Source of the DNA: Roseobacter sp. SK209-2-6
Lineage (GTDB): Bacteria; Pseudomonadota; Alphaproteobacteria; Rhodobacterales; Rhodobacteraceae
NCBI RefSeq assembly: GCF_000169455.1
Contig: NZ_AAYC01000001.1
Coordinates: 124,001 to 188,000, forward strand
Reading direction: 5' to 3'
Length of the DNA: 64,000 nucleotides
Part shown: positions 35,182-44,739 of the stretch, piece by piece
Layout of the letters: each line of letters opens with the position of its first letter
Position numbering within the stretch: position 1 is the stretch's first letter
Position numbers and translations under genes: made by a program
Notes under the pieces: generated by a model
What the model saw: the letters and a program-made list of their open reading frames with translations, nothing else
Database searches by the model: none
What the model was told of the DNA's origin: nothing

Positions 35182-35812
35182 GAAAAAAGGTGCGCACTTT
35201 TTCGTCGTTACGCCAAGATCCAGGTGCAATTAGGCTTGCAATGTCTGGTCTGGCAGACTTCGTCTGCAACGCAACGTTTGGTGTGCCACGCCTGCTAGTG
35301 AGTTCTGCATCAGCAAACACCCGGAGAGACAATGCCTGCAAAGTTAAACCCCTTGATGGTCGGTCCTGATCGCGGCGAAAGCGCGAATTGGATCTTGCCG
35401 GATCTTGCGCCGATGAAAGACCGAAATCGGGAAATTCGTTGCCTCGCCGCAAGAAGACTGACGCAAGAGCGAAAGCCCTCTGCATCAGCAATAGCGATGA
35501 GAACAAAAGGCGGGTTTGTCCGACCTTTCTGTCGTCGGTGAATTTCCTGCGAAGGTCCGCTTTCGTTAGAGCTGGAAGCGCGCTTTCGTCCGCTTTGGGC
35601 TGCCTGCTGTTATCGGGCTCCCAGATCTCCATACGATCTTGCTGCGGACTTGCTGCCGCACTGCTGTAAGGCGGCTGAGAGCCCAAAGTAAGGAAAGCTG
35701 CGCCTCGCACTAGCGTCTGCTTTCCCCTTACGATAGCGTTCGCTTTGTCTACTATTGACCAAGCACCTAAAACCGTTGATCAGGTTGGATGTAGACAAGA
35801 AGGCGCGGCGCA
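35182..35812. other. Non-coding region between the IS remnant and the agmatine deiminase-like gene
   Basis: About 630 bases. A 188-codon minus-strand frame spans part of it, but its composition (Arg/Ser/Ala rich, no family pattern) does not look like a protein. Short words such as GGTCCGCTTTCG (35554-35565) recur in other IS-rich stretches of this window. No RNA gene or promoter that I can name. Confidence 0.4.
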
Positions 35813-36883
35813 GTGTTTAGACGTGATGTAGTTGGCGGGATGGGAGCCTTGGGCGCGATAACTTTGACAGGCCCCTCTTTTGCGCAGTCCGGTGATGGCT
35901 TCTATGTCCCGCCGGAAGAAGCGCGCCACCAGCGCACCTTCATGCAATGGCCTGTCAACCGGCGGGTTTATCCTGATCCGGTATTTCTAGACATGGCGCA
36001 GCAAACGATTGCGGATGTCGCCAATACCATCTCAGAATTTGAGCCGGTAACAATGCTGGCGGCGGTCTCTGACCACGCAGGCGCACGAAAGAAACTGTCT
36101 GATCGAGTGGAGCTTTGGGACATCCCTACCGAGGACCTCTGGTGCCGCGATGCTGGTCCAATCTTTGTTATAGACGGAAGAGGTGGCATCGCCATGCGTC
36201 ATATCCAGTTCAACGGCTGGGGTGAAAAACAGGTGAATACGCGCGACAGTCAGATCGCTGGGCTGGTTGCTGAACGCTTAGGTCTGGACCTCCTTCCATC
36301 CGGGCTGCAGGGCGAAGCGGGCGGCGTAGAGCAAGACGGCCATGGGTTGTTGCTGGCACACGAAAGTTCTTGGGTGAACGACAATCGGAATCCCGGGCGT
36401 TCACGAGATGAGATCGAAACCAACCTTTTGCGCGCCTACGGTGCCGACCGGATGATATGGTCGAAAGGCGTTTGGGGCGAAGATATTACCGACTATCACA
36501 TCGACAGTCTTGCACGCTTTACTGGGCCGGGCCGCGTGCTGATCAACCTGCCAGACGACCTTGATTTGTCTGACCCGTTTCATGTGGCTGCGGCTGACAC
36601 CTATGACCGTATTGTTGCCGAAGGCCTTGAAGTGGAGGTCATTCCCGAGCCTGTGCGTCGCCGTATCGCAAGCATCGATTTTGTGGCCTCTTATGCCAAT
36701 TACTACGTCTGCAACGGCGGAGTTATCGCGGCCCAGTTTGGGGATGGCGAGACCGATCAGATCGCCCGCGACACATTGGCCAAGCATTATCCAAAGCGCG
36801 AAATTGTCACGCTGAACGTGGACCCTTTGGGTGAAATGGGCGGTGGCATTCACTGTGCAACACAACAAATGCCCGCTGTATGA
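35813..36883 (+). CDS. Exported agmatine deiminase-family protein (peptidylarginine deiminase-like)
   Basis: 356 residues from a GTG at 35813. An N-terminal MFRRDVVGGMGALGAITLTG has a twin-arginine and hydrophobic core, ending near SFAQ, so Tat export is likely. The body has the guanidino-modifying fold: WCRDAGP (catalytic Asp), DYHIDSLARF (catalytic His and Asp; the usual DGHID is DYHID here) and Cys348 in GGGIHCATQQMP. Cytoplasmic agmatine deiminase makes N-carbamoylputrescine; exported relatives are less well known. With the ureohydrolase 1.7 kb upstream it suggests processing of guanidino compounds. Confidence 0.83.
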   Translation: MFRRDVVGGMGALGAITLTGPSFAQSGDGFYVPPEEARHQRTFMQWPVNRRVYPDPVFLDMAQQTIADVANTISEFEPVTMLAAVSDHAGARKKLSDRVELWDIPTEDLWCRDAGPIFVIDGRGGIAMRHIQFNGWGEKQVNTRDSQIAGLVAERLGLDLLPSGLQGEAGGVEQDGHGLLLAHESSWVNDNRNPGRSRDEIETNLLRAYGADRMIWSKGVWGEDITDYHIDSLARFTGPGRVLINLPDDLDLSDPFHVAAADTYDRIVAEGLEVEVIPEPVRRRIASIDFVASYANYYVCNGGVIAAQFGDGETDQIARDTLAKHYPKREIVTLNVDPLGEMGGGIHCATQQMPAV

Positions 36884-37078
36884 GTGGGCTCAAACGCAAT
36901 GCGCCTTCGATTGAAGCGTCAAAGGTGGTTGTGAATAGATCAGAGCGACGCGGCAAATTTGCGAAAGCGGACATTTTGATGACGCAGCTAATGGCAGTTC
37001 CGTTAGGCTCTGGACCCATTGATTTGGTTGCGGTCTCCGCGCGATCTTGATTCAAGCTCCCAAACTTTAGGGGGCGTG

Positions 37079-37474
37079 ATGAGCAATCTTTTCTGGCTGA
37101 CTGACGAGCAGATGGCGCGGCTCCGGCCATACTTTCCGAAGAGCCATGGCAAGCCACGCGTCGATGATAGGCGTGTTCTGAGTGGCATTATCTTCATCAA
37201 TCGCAATGGCTTGCGTTGGAGCGATGCACCAAGGGAATATGGTCCGCCCAAGACACTCTACAATCGCTGGAAACGGTGGAGCGACATGGGCGTGTTTGCT
37301 CGGATCATGGAAGGGTTGGCGGCGGAAGCCGCTGATCACAAGACCATCATGATTGATGCCACTTACCTCAAGGCTCACCGCACGGCTTCCAGCCTGCGGT
37401 TAAAAAGGGGGGCGTGGCAGGCTGATTGGCCGAACAAAGGGGGAGATGAACACCAAGCTGCATGCGGTCACTGA
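37079..37474 (+). CDS. IS5-family transposase, first reading frame
   Basis: 131 residues (N-terminal DUF4096-type DNA-binding half: FWLTDEQMARLRPYFPKSHG, LSGIIFINRNGLRWSDAP) up to the first catalytic Asp region MIDATYLKAHRTASS. It runs out of frame after a slippery stretch TTAAAAAGGGGGGCG near 37398-37412. The full transposase requires a +1 (or -2) shift there into the frame of the downstream part, or transcript slippage on the A5G6 run. Confidence 0.82.
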   Translation: MSNLFWLTDEQMARLRPYFPKSHGKPRVDDRRVLSGIIFINRNGLRWSDAPREYGPPKTLYNRWKRWSDMGVFARIMEGLAAEAADHKTIMIDATYLKAHRTASSLRLKRGAWQADWPNKGGDEHQAACGH

Positions 37475-37835
37475 CACCAACGGTCGTCCGATCCGCTTCT
37501 TTATGACGGCCGGTCAAATCAGCGACTACACCGGAGCCAGGGCTTTGGTCAGCAGCCTGCCATCAGCCGATTGGCTGTTGGGAGACCGCGGTTATGACGC
37601 GGACTGGTTCCGCGAAGCCCTTGTAGATAAGGGGATCAAGCCCTGCATTCCAGGGCGGAAGTCACGCGACAAAACCATCCGATATGACAAGCGGCGCTAC
37701 AAACGACGCAACCGGATCGAGATCATGTTCGGACGCCTGAAGGACTGGCGTCGTGTCGCCACCCGCTATGACAGATGCCCAAAGGTGTTCCTATCAGCCA
37801 TAGCACTTGCAGCCACGGTCTTGTTCTGGCTGTAA
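37446..37835 (+). CDS. IS5-family transposase, second reading frame (DDE part)
   Basis: 129 residues; the frame is open from the slippery run near 37402. It contains the DDE domain: LLGDRGYDADWFREAL with the second Asp, and RNRIEIMFGRLKDWRRVATR with the Glu (the Y-x2-R-x3-E-x6-R signature of IS5/IS4-type enzymes). Ends with AATVLFWL at the stop 37833-37835 adjoining the right inverted repeat. Probably made as a fusion with the first frame. Confidence 0.82.
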   Translation: MNTKLHAVTDTNGRPIRFFMTAGQISDYTGARALVSSLPSADWLLGDRGYDADWFREALVDKGIKPCIPGRKSRDKTIRYDKRRYKRRNRIEIMFGRLKDWRRVATRYDRCPKVFLSAIALAATVLFWL

Positions 37836-37994
37836 ATCAATGAGTCTGGAACCTAACTCTTTCAAGGAAAACTACCGCTCCTTAACTGGTATTTGTGCAA
37901 CAGCCAGTGCATCGGTGAAAACGAGCCGCGATAGATGCAGCGGGCGACACAGGCGAAGCCCCTCCGAGATCCTGTTTTCGTCTTGAAAAGTTTC

Positions 37995-38017
37995 CGCAAG
38001 GCAGCAATTGCCTTGCG
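37995..38017. promoter_or_regulatory. Perfect inverted repeat upstream of enuR
   Basis: CGCAAGGCA (37995-38003) and TGCCTTGCG (38009-38017) are perfectly complementary with five bases between, 31 bases before the enuR start. It has no T run and no upstream gene ending there, so an operator is more likely than a terminator. A binding protein cannot be named. Confidence 0.45.
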
Positions 38018-38048
38018 AATGTGCGCCACTCAATTGTAAATGTATCGC

Positions 38049-39443
38049 ATGACAAACTGGCTGCCTGACCCTTCCGCCCTTAGTTCCCCTTTGCATACCA
38101 GCCTTGCGCTTGCCATTGCAAAGGCGATCTCGGAGGGGAAACTGCCAAAAGGCGCCCAGCTGCCGACACACCGAAAGCTGGCTGAGGAACTTGGCCTAAG
38201 TGTTCACACGGTGAGCAAGGCCTATGAAAACCTGCGGCGGCAGCGGTTGATCGACGGCCAGGTCGGGCGTGGCAGTTATGTCTTGGGTCCGGATGCCCCA
38301 GATGATCAGCCGTTTCAGTTGAGCTCTGAACGCGGGCACAGTTTCGATCTGTCAATTTCAAGGCCTGCTTTCTCCCAGCGTCATGTAGAGCTGTTTCAGC
38401 AGGCGTTGACGGAGCTGCCTCAGGGGCTGGACCCTAGCTATTTTCTGGCCTGCCGTCCGAATGTCGGGCATGATGCGCATCGGGCTGCCGGGGAGAGGTG
38501 GCTGCGGATTTGCGGACTGGATGCGCCACCGGAACGGATCATCATGACCAATGGCGTCAGCCATGGCATGTCAGCTGCGCTATCTGCGCTTACCCGGCCA
38601 GGCGACACGGTCGTGTCCAGTCGTATCACGCATCACCTTCTGGTTTCCGGATGCTCCTACCTTGGGCTTAACCTCGCCGGAATTGACTGCGACGATCATG
38701 GGGTCCTGCCGGATGCCTTAGACAGGTACTGCTCTGAGGGTAATGCTAAGGTATTGTTTCTGCTTCCATCTTTAGCCAATACCACAGCTGAAATGATACC
38801 GGAAGAACGCCGTCTGGAGTTGGTGAAGATTGCCCGCAAACATGACCTGCACATTATCGAAAACGATGCTTTCGGCCCCGTTGCCGAAGACCGGCCCATT
38901 CCGGTTGCAGCCCTAGCGCCTGAACGAACGATCTACCTGACGACCTTTACTAAATGCACCGTTTCCGGCTTGCGCGCAGGCTACATGGCGGCGCCCGAAC
39001 ACCTGCTGCCGGCAATAATGGGGCGGATTGTCGTATTCGGTTGGATGGCAACACCGCTGATGTGCGAAATTGCCACCCGTTGGGTACAGGACGGTACCGC
39101 ACTGGAGCTTGCCCACTGGCAGCGGCACGCCTTGGCAGAGAGATATGAAATCGCGTTGCAAGCGCTGCAGGGCCGTCAATGGCGGGGACATCCGTCAGGA
39201 CTACACCTTTGGCTGCCCCTTGACTCCGGTTGGACCACGGCCAGTTTTGTGTCGTATGCCCGCGAACTCAAAGTTGCTGTCGCTCCGGATGCACCATTTC
39301 TGACGCCCAAGACCCCGCCTCAGAACGCGGTGCGGATTTCATTGGGGAGCGTTCAGGACATAGGCCGGTTCAAACAGGCGATGGAGTTGCTTGGCGGTAT
39401 GCTGAACCGCCCGCCGGAGGGGGTGGCGCCATTCGCTTACTAA
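38049..39443 (+). CDS. enuR: MocR/GntR-type regulator of ectoine catabolism
   Basis: 464 residues from the ATG at 38049. N-terminal GntR winged helix at about 15-80 (LPTHRKLAEELGLSVHTVSK) and a class I aminotransferase-like domain at about 95-450. The pyridoxal phosphate lysine is residue 302 in TFTKCTVSGLRAGYM, the same number as in Ruegeria pomeroyi EnuR, which supports this start. EnuR is known to repress the ectoine genes and to be released by acetyl-diaminobutyrate and diaminobutyrate bound to its PLP. It lies directly upstream of uehA. Confidence 0.92.
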   Translation: MTNWLPDPSALSSPLHTSLALAIAKAISEGKLPKGAQLPTHRKLAEELGLSVHTVSKAYENLRRQRLIDGQVGRGSYVLGPDAPDDQPFQLSSERGHSFDLSISRPAFSQRHVELFQQALTELPQGLDPSYFLACRPNVGHDAHRAAGERWLRICGLDAPPERIIMTNGVSHGMSAALSALTRPGDTVVSSRITHHLLVSGCSYLGLNLAGIDCDDHGVLPDALDRYCSEGNAKVLFLLPSLANTTAEMIPEERRLELVKIARKHDLHIIENDAFGPVAEDRPIPVAALAPERTIYLTTFTKCTVSGLRAGYMAAPEHLLPAIMGRIVVFGWMATPLMCEIATRWVQDGTALELAHWQRHALAERYEIALQALQGRQWRGHPSGLHLWLPLDSGWTTASFVSYARELKVAVAPDAPFLTPKTPPQNAVRISLGSVQDIGRFKQAMELLGGMLNRPPEGVAPFAY

Positions 39444-39444
39444 C

Positions 39445-39487
39445 ATTGTCGCGTGACAATAAAAAAATTGACATGCAGTACAATTGA
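39445..39487. promoter_or_regulatory. Promoter/operator region of the ueh-eut operon
   Basis: ATTGTC-GCGT-GACAAT (39445-39460) is a perfect 6-bp inverted repeat, followed by an AT tract, TTGACA (39468) and TACAAT (39479). The octamer ACAATTGA (39480-39487) recurs inverted as TCAATTGT at 38030-38037 just before enuR. I take this stretch as the likely place of EnuR binding and operon promoter; the exact boxes are not certain. Confidence 0.45.
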
Positions 39488-39540
39488 TTCCAAGTCTGGC
39501 GCAGCGATGCTCAGGCATCCTAGAGACTTGGGAGGAAATC

Positions 39541-40560
39541 ATGGCTCAATCCATCACATTCACCTTTGGGGCCGTTGCGGTCGCGGGGATTGCACTGGCC
39601 GCCGGTACGGCTGCTCAGGCTGACACCTGGCGCTATGCCTTCGAGGAGGCGATGACCGACGTTCAGGGTGTCTATGCTCAGAAATTCAAAGAGGAAATCG
39701 AGGCGAACTCGGATCATGAGATCCAGCTGTTCCCTTATGGTACCCTGGGTGAATCCGCCGATATCATGGAGCAGACCCAGGACGGTATCCTGCAGTTCGT
39801 GGATCAGTCGCCAGGCTTCACCGGATCACTGATTCCCGAGGCGCAGGTGTTCTTTGTGCCCTACCTGCTGCCCACCGATCAGGAGCATTTGGCGCGCTTC
39901 TACAAGGAGAGCGAGGCTATCAACGGCATGTTCAAGCCGCTTTATGCCGCACAGGGACTGGAGCTGTTGAACATGTTCCCTGAAGGCGAAGTGGCGATGA
40001 CCACCAAGACTCCGGTCACCACCTGCGCCGACCTGAACGAAGTGAAGTTCCGCGTCATGACCAATCCGCTGCTGGTTGAAAGCTACAAAGCCTTTGGCGC
40101 CACCCCAACGCCGCTTCCCTGGGGTGAGGTGTACGGCGGGCTGCAAACTAATGTGATTCAGGGGCAGGAAAACCCAACATTCTTCCTCTATTCGACCAAG
40201 ATTTACGAGGTGACCGACTACATCACTTATGCAGGCCACAACAATTTCACCACCGCAGTGATGGCCAACAAGGACTTCTATGACGGCCTCAGCGCCGAAG
40301 ATCAGCAAGTTGTCCAGAACGCGGCGCAGGCCGCTTATGACCATACGGTGGTCTATCAGCAGCAGGCTGCGGAAACTGAGCTTGCCAAGATCATGGAAGC
40401 CAAGCCGGAGATGAAAGTCACCGTGCTTACCGATGAACAACGCAGCTGTTTTAAGGGTGCGGCGGCTGAGGTCGAAGCCAAATTCATCGAGATGACCGGC
40501 GACAGCGGCGCCGCGATTCTGGAGCAGATGAAAGCAGACTTGGCGGCAACCGCTAACTGA
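39541..40560 (+). CDS. uehA: Ectoine/5-hydroxyectoine TRAP transporter, periplasmic binding protein
   Basis: 339 residues from the ATG at 39541 (TTGGGAGGAAATC upstream). Signal peptide to about residue 27 (GTAAQA), then a DctP fold with the binding Arg in VKFRVMTNPLLVESY and APTPLPWGEVYGGLQ. The UehA assignment rests on its position between enuR and the eut genes, as in R. pomeroyi. It captures ectoines in the periplasm and hands them to UehBC. A related but broken copy is at 31457. Confidence 0.9.
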   Translation: MAQSITFTFGAVAVAGIALAAGTAAQADTWRYAFEEAMTDVQGVYAQKFKEEIEANSDHEIQLFPYGTLGESADIMEQTQDGILQFVDQSPGFTGSLIPEAQVFFVPYLLPTDQEHLARFYKESEAINGMFKPLYAAQGLELLNMFPEGEVAMTTKTPVTTCADLNEVKFRVMTNPLLVESYKAFGATPTPLPWGEVYGGLQTNVIQGQENPTFFLYSTKIYEVTDYITYAGHNNFTTAVMANKDFYDGLSAEDQQVVQNAAQAAYDHTVVYQQQAAETELAKIMEAKPEMKVTVLTDEQRSCFKGAAAEVEAKFIEMTGDSGAAILEQMKADLAATAN

Positions 40561-40584
40561 CGTCCGCACTACAACCGCCGCTGA

Positions 40585-41193
<609 letters not shown>

Positions 41194-41203
41194 GGACCGG
41201 TCC

Positions 41204-42490
41204 ATGGCTGCTACCATCTTCCTGACAATGATTGTCCTGCTGCTGCTGGGCTTTCCGATGATGATCCCGCTGATTGCCGGCGCGTTCATCGGCTTTCTGA
41301 TGCTGTTCGGCGACCTGGCCCGGATTGAAACCATGGTGCAGCAGATGATGGCAGGCATCCGGCCCGCGTCACTCATCGCGGTGCCAATGTTCATCTTTGC
41401 CGCCGACATCATGACCCGCGGCCAGTCAGCCGGGCGGCTGATCAATGTGGTGATGGCCTATATTGGGCATATCCGCGGCGGGCTGGCGATCTCCACCGCC
41501 GCCGCCTGCACCATGTTCGGGGCGGTCTCCGGCTCGACTCAGGCCACCGTGGTGGCCATCGGCTCGCCGCTCAGGCCCCGGATGCTGAAGGCGGGCTACA
41601 AGGACAGCTTTGTGCTGGCGCTGATCGTGAACGCCAGCGACATTGCTTTTCTGATCCCGCCCTCGATTGGCATGATCATCTATGGTGTGGTGTCCAGCAC
41701 CTCGATTGCGGAGCTTTTCATTGCCGGAATCGGGCCGGGTCTGCTGATCCTGGTGCTGTTTTCCCTCTATGCCTACATCTATGCGGTGCGCAACAATGTG
41801 CCCACGGAACCCAAAGCCACCTGGGCAGAGCGTTTCCAGACCATGCGCCAGGCGCTCTGGCCGATGGGGTTCCCGGTGATCATCATCGGCGGCATTTATG
41901 GCGGCGTGTTCAGCCCGACCGAGGCCGCCGCAGCCTGTGTGCTCTATGCGCTGATCCTCGAGGTTATCGTGTTCCGCTCGATGTCGCTGTTGGATGTCTA
42001 TGATACCGCCAAATCCACCGGGCTGATCACCGCTGTTGTGTTCATCCTGGTGGGCGCGGGCGCGGCCTTTTCCTGGGTGATCTCCTTTGCCCAGGTGCCG
42101 CAGCAGATCCTCGGTGCCATCGGCATTGCCGATATGGGCGCGATTGGCGTGCTCTTCGTAATCTCCATCGCCTTCTTCATCGGTTGCATGTTTGTCGACC
42201 CCATCGTGGTGATCCTGGTGCTGGTGCCGGTCTTTGCTCCGGTGGTGAAATCCGTCGGGCTGGATCCGGTTCTGGTCGGCACCATCATCACCCTGCAGGT
42301 GGCCATCGGCTCGGCCACTCCGCCCTTCGGCTGCGACATCTTCACGGCGATTGCGGTGTTCAAACGCCCCTACGCCGAGGTGGTGCGTGGCACCCCGCCC
42401 TTCATTCTGATGCTGCTGGGGGTCTCGGTGGCGCTGATTTTCTTTCCGCAGATTGCGCTGTTCCTGCGCGACCTGGCCTTCGCCAAGTAA
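41204..42490 (+). CDS. uehC: Ectoine TRAP transporter, large membrane subunit (DctM)
   Basis: 428 residues, about 12 membrane segments; DctM pattern throughout (for example GAVSGSTQATVVAIGSPLRP, IPPSIGMIIYGVVSSTSIAE and GSATPPFGCDIFTAIAVFKR). It forms the translocation path. It begins 10 bases after the uehB stop. Its last third is the closest window relative of the C-terminal half of the chimeric protein at 32489. Confidence 0.92.
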   Translation: MAATIFLTMIVLLLLGFPMMIPLIAGAFIGFLMLFGDLARIETMVQQMMAGIRPASLIAVPMFIFAADIMTRGQSAGRLINVVMAYIGHIRGGLAISTAAACTMFGAVSGSTQATVVAIGSPLRPRMLKAGYKDSFVLALIVNASDIAFLIPPSIGMIIYGVVSSTSIAELFIAGIGPGLLILVLFSLYAYIYAVRNNVPTEPKATWAERFQTMRQALWPMGFPVIIIGGIYGGVFSPTEAAAACVLYALILEVIVFRSMSLLDVYDTAKSTGLITAVVFILVGAGAAFSWVISFAQVPQQILGAIGIADMGAIGVLFVISIAFFIGCMFVDPIVVILVLVPVFAPVVKSVGLDPVLVGTIITLQVAIGSATPPFGCDIFTAIAVFKRPYAEVVRGTPPFILMLLGVSVALIFFPQIALFLRDLAFAK

Positions 42491-42500
42491 GGGGAGGACA

Positions 42501-42938
42501 ATGTTCAAATCCATCCTTGTTTCCTTTGATGGCTCTCCCGGTGCCGAGGCTGCGTTGTCCAGGGCTTCGGAGCTGGCGCAGCTCTGCGGGTCTGAACTGG
42601 TGCTGCTCACGGTTTACCGCCACCACTCGCTGCTGGAGGCATCGATGCATGTCATGCATTCGGAAAAGCCCGAGAAGCTCGACCAGATCATGCGCAACCA
42701 TGCCAAAGAGGTCGCCGAGCACGGCAAGTCCCTGGCAGCAGAAAGCGGCATTGCCGCCCCCCGTGCCTTTGTCAAAGCCCGCCCGGTGGCGCGCACCATC
42801 ACCGGTTTTGCAAAAGAGCGCGGCTATGATCTGATCGTGATGGGCAGCCGCGGCCTGGGCTCGCTTGAGGGCAGCTTGCTGGGCAGCGTCTCTCATAAGG
42901 TAACCAGTCTGGCGGAAACGCCGGTTCTAATTGTCTAG
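42501..42938 (+). CDS. usp: Universal stress protein of the ectoine operon
   Basis: 145 residues from the ATG at 42501 (GGGGAGGAC upstream). UspA fold with ATP-binding loop GSRGLGSLEGSLLGSVSHKV (G-2x-G-9x-GS). A usp gene follows uehC in known ectoine clusters; in the related TeaABC system of Halomonas a UspA protein (TeaD) binds ATP and regulates the TRAP transporter, so a similar role is plausible. Spacing from uehC is ten bases. Confidence 0.88.
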   Translation: MFKSILVSFDGSPGAEAALSRASELAQLCGSELVLLTVYRHHSLLEASMHVMHSEKPEKLDQIMRNHAKEVAEHGKSLAAESGIAAPRAFVKARPVARTITGFAKERGYDLIVMGSRGLGSLEGSLLGSVSHKVTSLAETPVLIV

Positions 42939-42948
42939 GAAAACAGCT

Positions 42949-43713
42949 ATGGCTCTTGATATTCACGCCACGCCTTCGCGCGTGCCCGCCCGGCTGGACG
43001 CCCGTTCGGTCCCGAAGCGGATTGCCCTGGTGACCTTGGCCACCGACCACACCTCAGAGCGCGACTTTGCCCGGATCTGCGATCCGGACCGGATCGGTGT
43101 CTATGTGAACCGCATTGCGTTCGAGAACCCGACCACCAAGGAAACATTGCTGAAGACCGGCCCGCGGCTGAGTGAGGCCGCCGCGCAGATCCTGCCGGGG
43201 GAGGAGGTCGATGTGGTGGCCTACGGCTGCACCGCCGCCTCTATTGTGCTGGGCAATGATGCGGTCACCCGGCATCTGAACGCGGCCAAGCCGGATACGC
43301 CCTGCGTCACGCCGAGCTCGGCGGCCTTTGCTGCTTTTGCGGCCCTGGGCGCCAAGCGGGTGTCGCTGCTGACCCCCTATAGCGCTGAGGTCACCGAGGA
43401 AATGGCGCAGTATTTTGCTGCCCATGGCCCGGAGGTGGTCAATGCTACCTGCTTTGGCCTGACCGATGACCGCGAGATGGCGCGGATCAGTGAAGACAGC
43501 ATCATAGAGGCGGCGATTGCGGCCTGCAGCGGCCAGGCTGACGCGCTGTTTCTCTCCTGCACCGCCCTGCGTGCGGCCACCTGCGTGCAGCAGATCGAGG
43601 ACCGTCTGGGCAAGCCCGTGGTCACCTCAAACCAGGCGATGGCCTGGCATTGTCAGCGCTTGGCAGGGATCACGGATCCGGTGCAGGGTTACGGCAGGCT
43701 TTTTGAACTTTAA
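42949..43713 (+). CDS. eutA: Asp/Glu racemase-like protein of hydroxyectoine catabolism
   Basis: 254 residues. Maleate isomerase/arylmalonate decarboxylase-type fold with one Cys in each half: AYGCTAASIV and LSCTALRAA, the paired catalytic cysteines of the racemase superfamily. EutA with EutB and EutC is thought to convert 5-hydroxyectoine towards ectoine (removal of the hydroxyl group). The start at 42949 lies ten bases after the usp stop with AGGAAA before it. Confidence 0.87.
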   Translation: MALDIHATPSRVPARLDARSVPKRIALVTLATDHTSERDFARICDPDRIGVYVNRIAFENPTTKETLLKTGPRLSEAAAQILPGEEVDVVAYGCTAASIVLGNDAVTRHLNAAKPDTPCVTPSSAAFAAFAALGAKRVSLLTPYSAEVTEEMAQYFAAHGPEVVNATCFGLTDDREMARISEDSIIEAAIAACSGQADALFLSCTALRAATCVQQIEDRLGKPVVTSNQAMAWHCQRLAGITDPVQGYGRLFEL

Positions 43714-43731
43714 ACAGGCTGGACAGGTCCA

Positions 43732-44739
43732 ATGACACAGAAAATCACCCTTCAGGACAGTATCCAGGCACGGTCCAGGATTGCCGGGCGCATCCGTGAA
43801 ACCGCCCTGGTACCCTCGCCCTCGCTCAGTGCTGCCAGCGGCGGCCAGGTCTCGCTGAAGCTGGAAAGCACCCAGATCACTGGCAGTTTCAAACTGCGCG
43901 GTGCCACCAACGCGGTCTTGTCGCTGACAGAGGAACAACGCGCGGCGGGAATTGTTGGCGTCTCGACCGGGAACCACGGGCGCGGGCTGGCTTATGCGGC
44001 GGCGCAGGCCGGGGTGCGCTGCATTATCTGCATGTCGGAGCTGGTGCCACAGAACAAGGTCGAGGGCATCAAATCCCATGGCGCCGAAGTGCGCATTGTG
44101 GGCCGCTCGCAGGACGACGCGCAGGTGGAGGTCGACCGACTGGTGGCAGATGGCATGACCATGCTGCCCCCCTTTGATCACCGCGACATCATTGCAGGCC
44201 AGGGCACCGTGGCGCTGGAGATGCTGGAGCAGATGCCGGATCTGGAGACCGTTCTGGTGCCGCTCTCCGGCGGCGGGCTGATCTCCGGCGTCGGCATGGT
44301 GCTGAAGACGGCAAACCCGGATATCCGCGTCATCGGGGTCAGTATGGAGCGCGGTGCGGCCATGCATGAATGCCTGCAAGCGGGCAGGCCCATCCAGGTT
44401 GAGGAGCTGCCCACCCTGGCGGATTCCCTGGGCGGCGGTATCGGGTTGGACAACGCCTATACTTTTGAAATGACAAAGAGCTTTGTCGATGACGTGGTTC
44501 TGGTCAGCGAGGCGGAAATCGCCGCCGCCATCCGCCACGCCTATTACGAGGAACGCCAGGTGATCGAAGGCTCCGGCAGCGTCGGCATTGCCGCCCTGCT
44601 GGCGGGCAAGATTGAAAACCCGGGGCGCTGCATCTCGCTGGTGAGCGGCCAGAACATCGCCATGGACCTGCACAAACGTATCATCGATGGTGAGGACGTG
44701 GATGTGGCAGCAGACACAAAAGGAGGCGCAGATGCCTGA
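43732..44739 (+). CDS. eutB: Threonine dehydratase-like PLP enzyme of hydroxyectoine catabolism
   Basis: 335 residues. Fold type II PLP enzyme with Lys54 in TGSFKLRGATNAV, the phosphate-binding SGGGLISG at about 181-188, and SGQN near the end. It resembles threonine/serine dehydratases and is expected to dehydrate the hydroxylated intermediate in the EutABC branch. It overlaps eutC by eight bases, indicating translational coupling. Confidence 0.9.
   Translation: MTQKITLQDSIQARSRIAGRIRETALVPSPSLSAASGGQVSLKLESTQITGSFKLRGATNAVLSLTEEQRAAGIVGVSTGNHGRGLAYAAAQAGVRCIICMSELVPQNKVEGIKSHGAEVRIVGRSQDDAQVEVDRLVADGMTMLPPFDHRDIIAGQGTVALEMLEQMPDLETVLVPLSGGGLISGVGMVLKTANPDIRVIGVSMERGAAMHECLQAGRPIQVEELPTLADSLGGGIGLDNAYTFEMTKSFVDDVVLVSEAEIAAAIRHAYYEERQVIEGSGSVGIAALLAGKIENPGRCISLVSGQNIAMDLHKRIIDGEDVDVAADTKGGADA

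Larger units (their letters stand above)
37002..37857 (+). mobile_element. IS5-family (IS427 group) insertion sequence, apparently complete
   Basis: 856 bp with terminal inverted repeats of 24 bp: 37002-37025 (GTTAGGCTCTGGACCCATTG...) and 37834-37857, whose complement begins GTTAGGTTCCAGACTCATTG; 20 of 24 positions agree. Two overlapping frames encode the transposase. I could not identify a target duplication with confidence. It lies between the agmatine deiminase-like gene and enuR. Confidence 0.88.

Noticed and set aside
35144-35710. 188-codon minus-strand frame between the IS remnant and the deiminase-like gene
   Set aside because: It overlaps the IS end, has biased Arg/Ser/Ala composition and no family pattern; treated as non-coding.
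39468-39484. TTGACA and TACAAT as a -35/-10 pair for uehA
   Set aside because: Only five bases separate the two boxes, far too few for a sigma-70 promoter; each may belong to another box.
41426-42610. 394-codon minus-strand frame opposite uehC
   Set aside because: Extremely His/Asp/Gln rich, as expected from the antisense of a membrane protein gene; no ribosome binding site.
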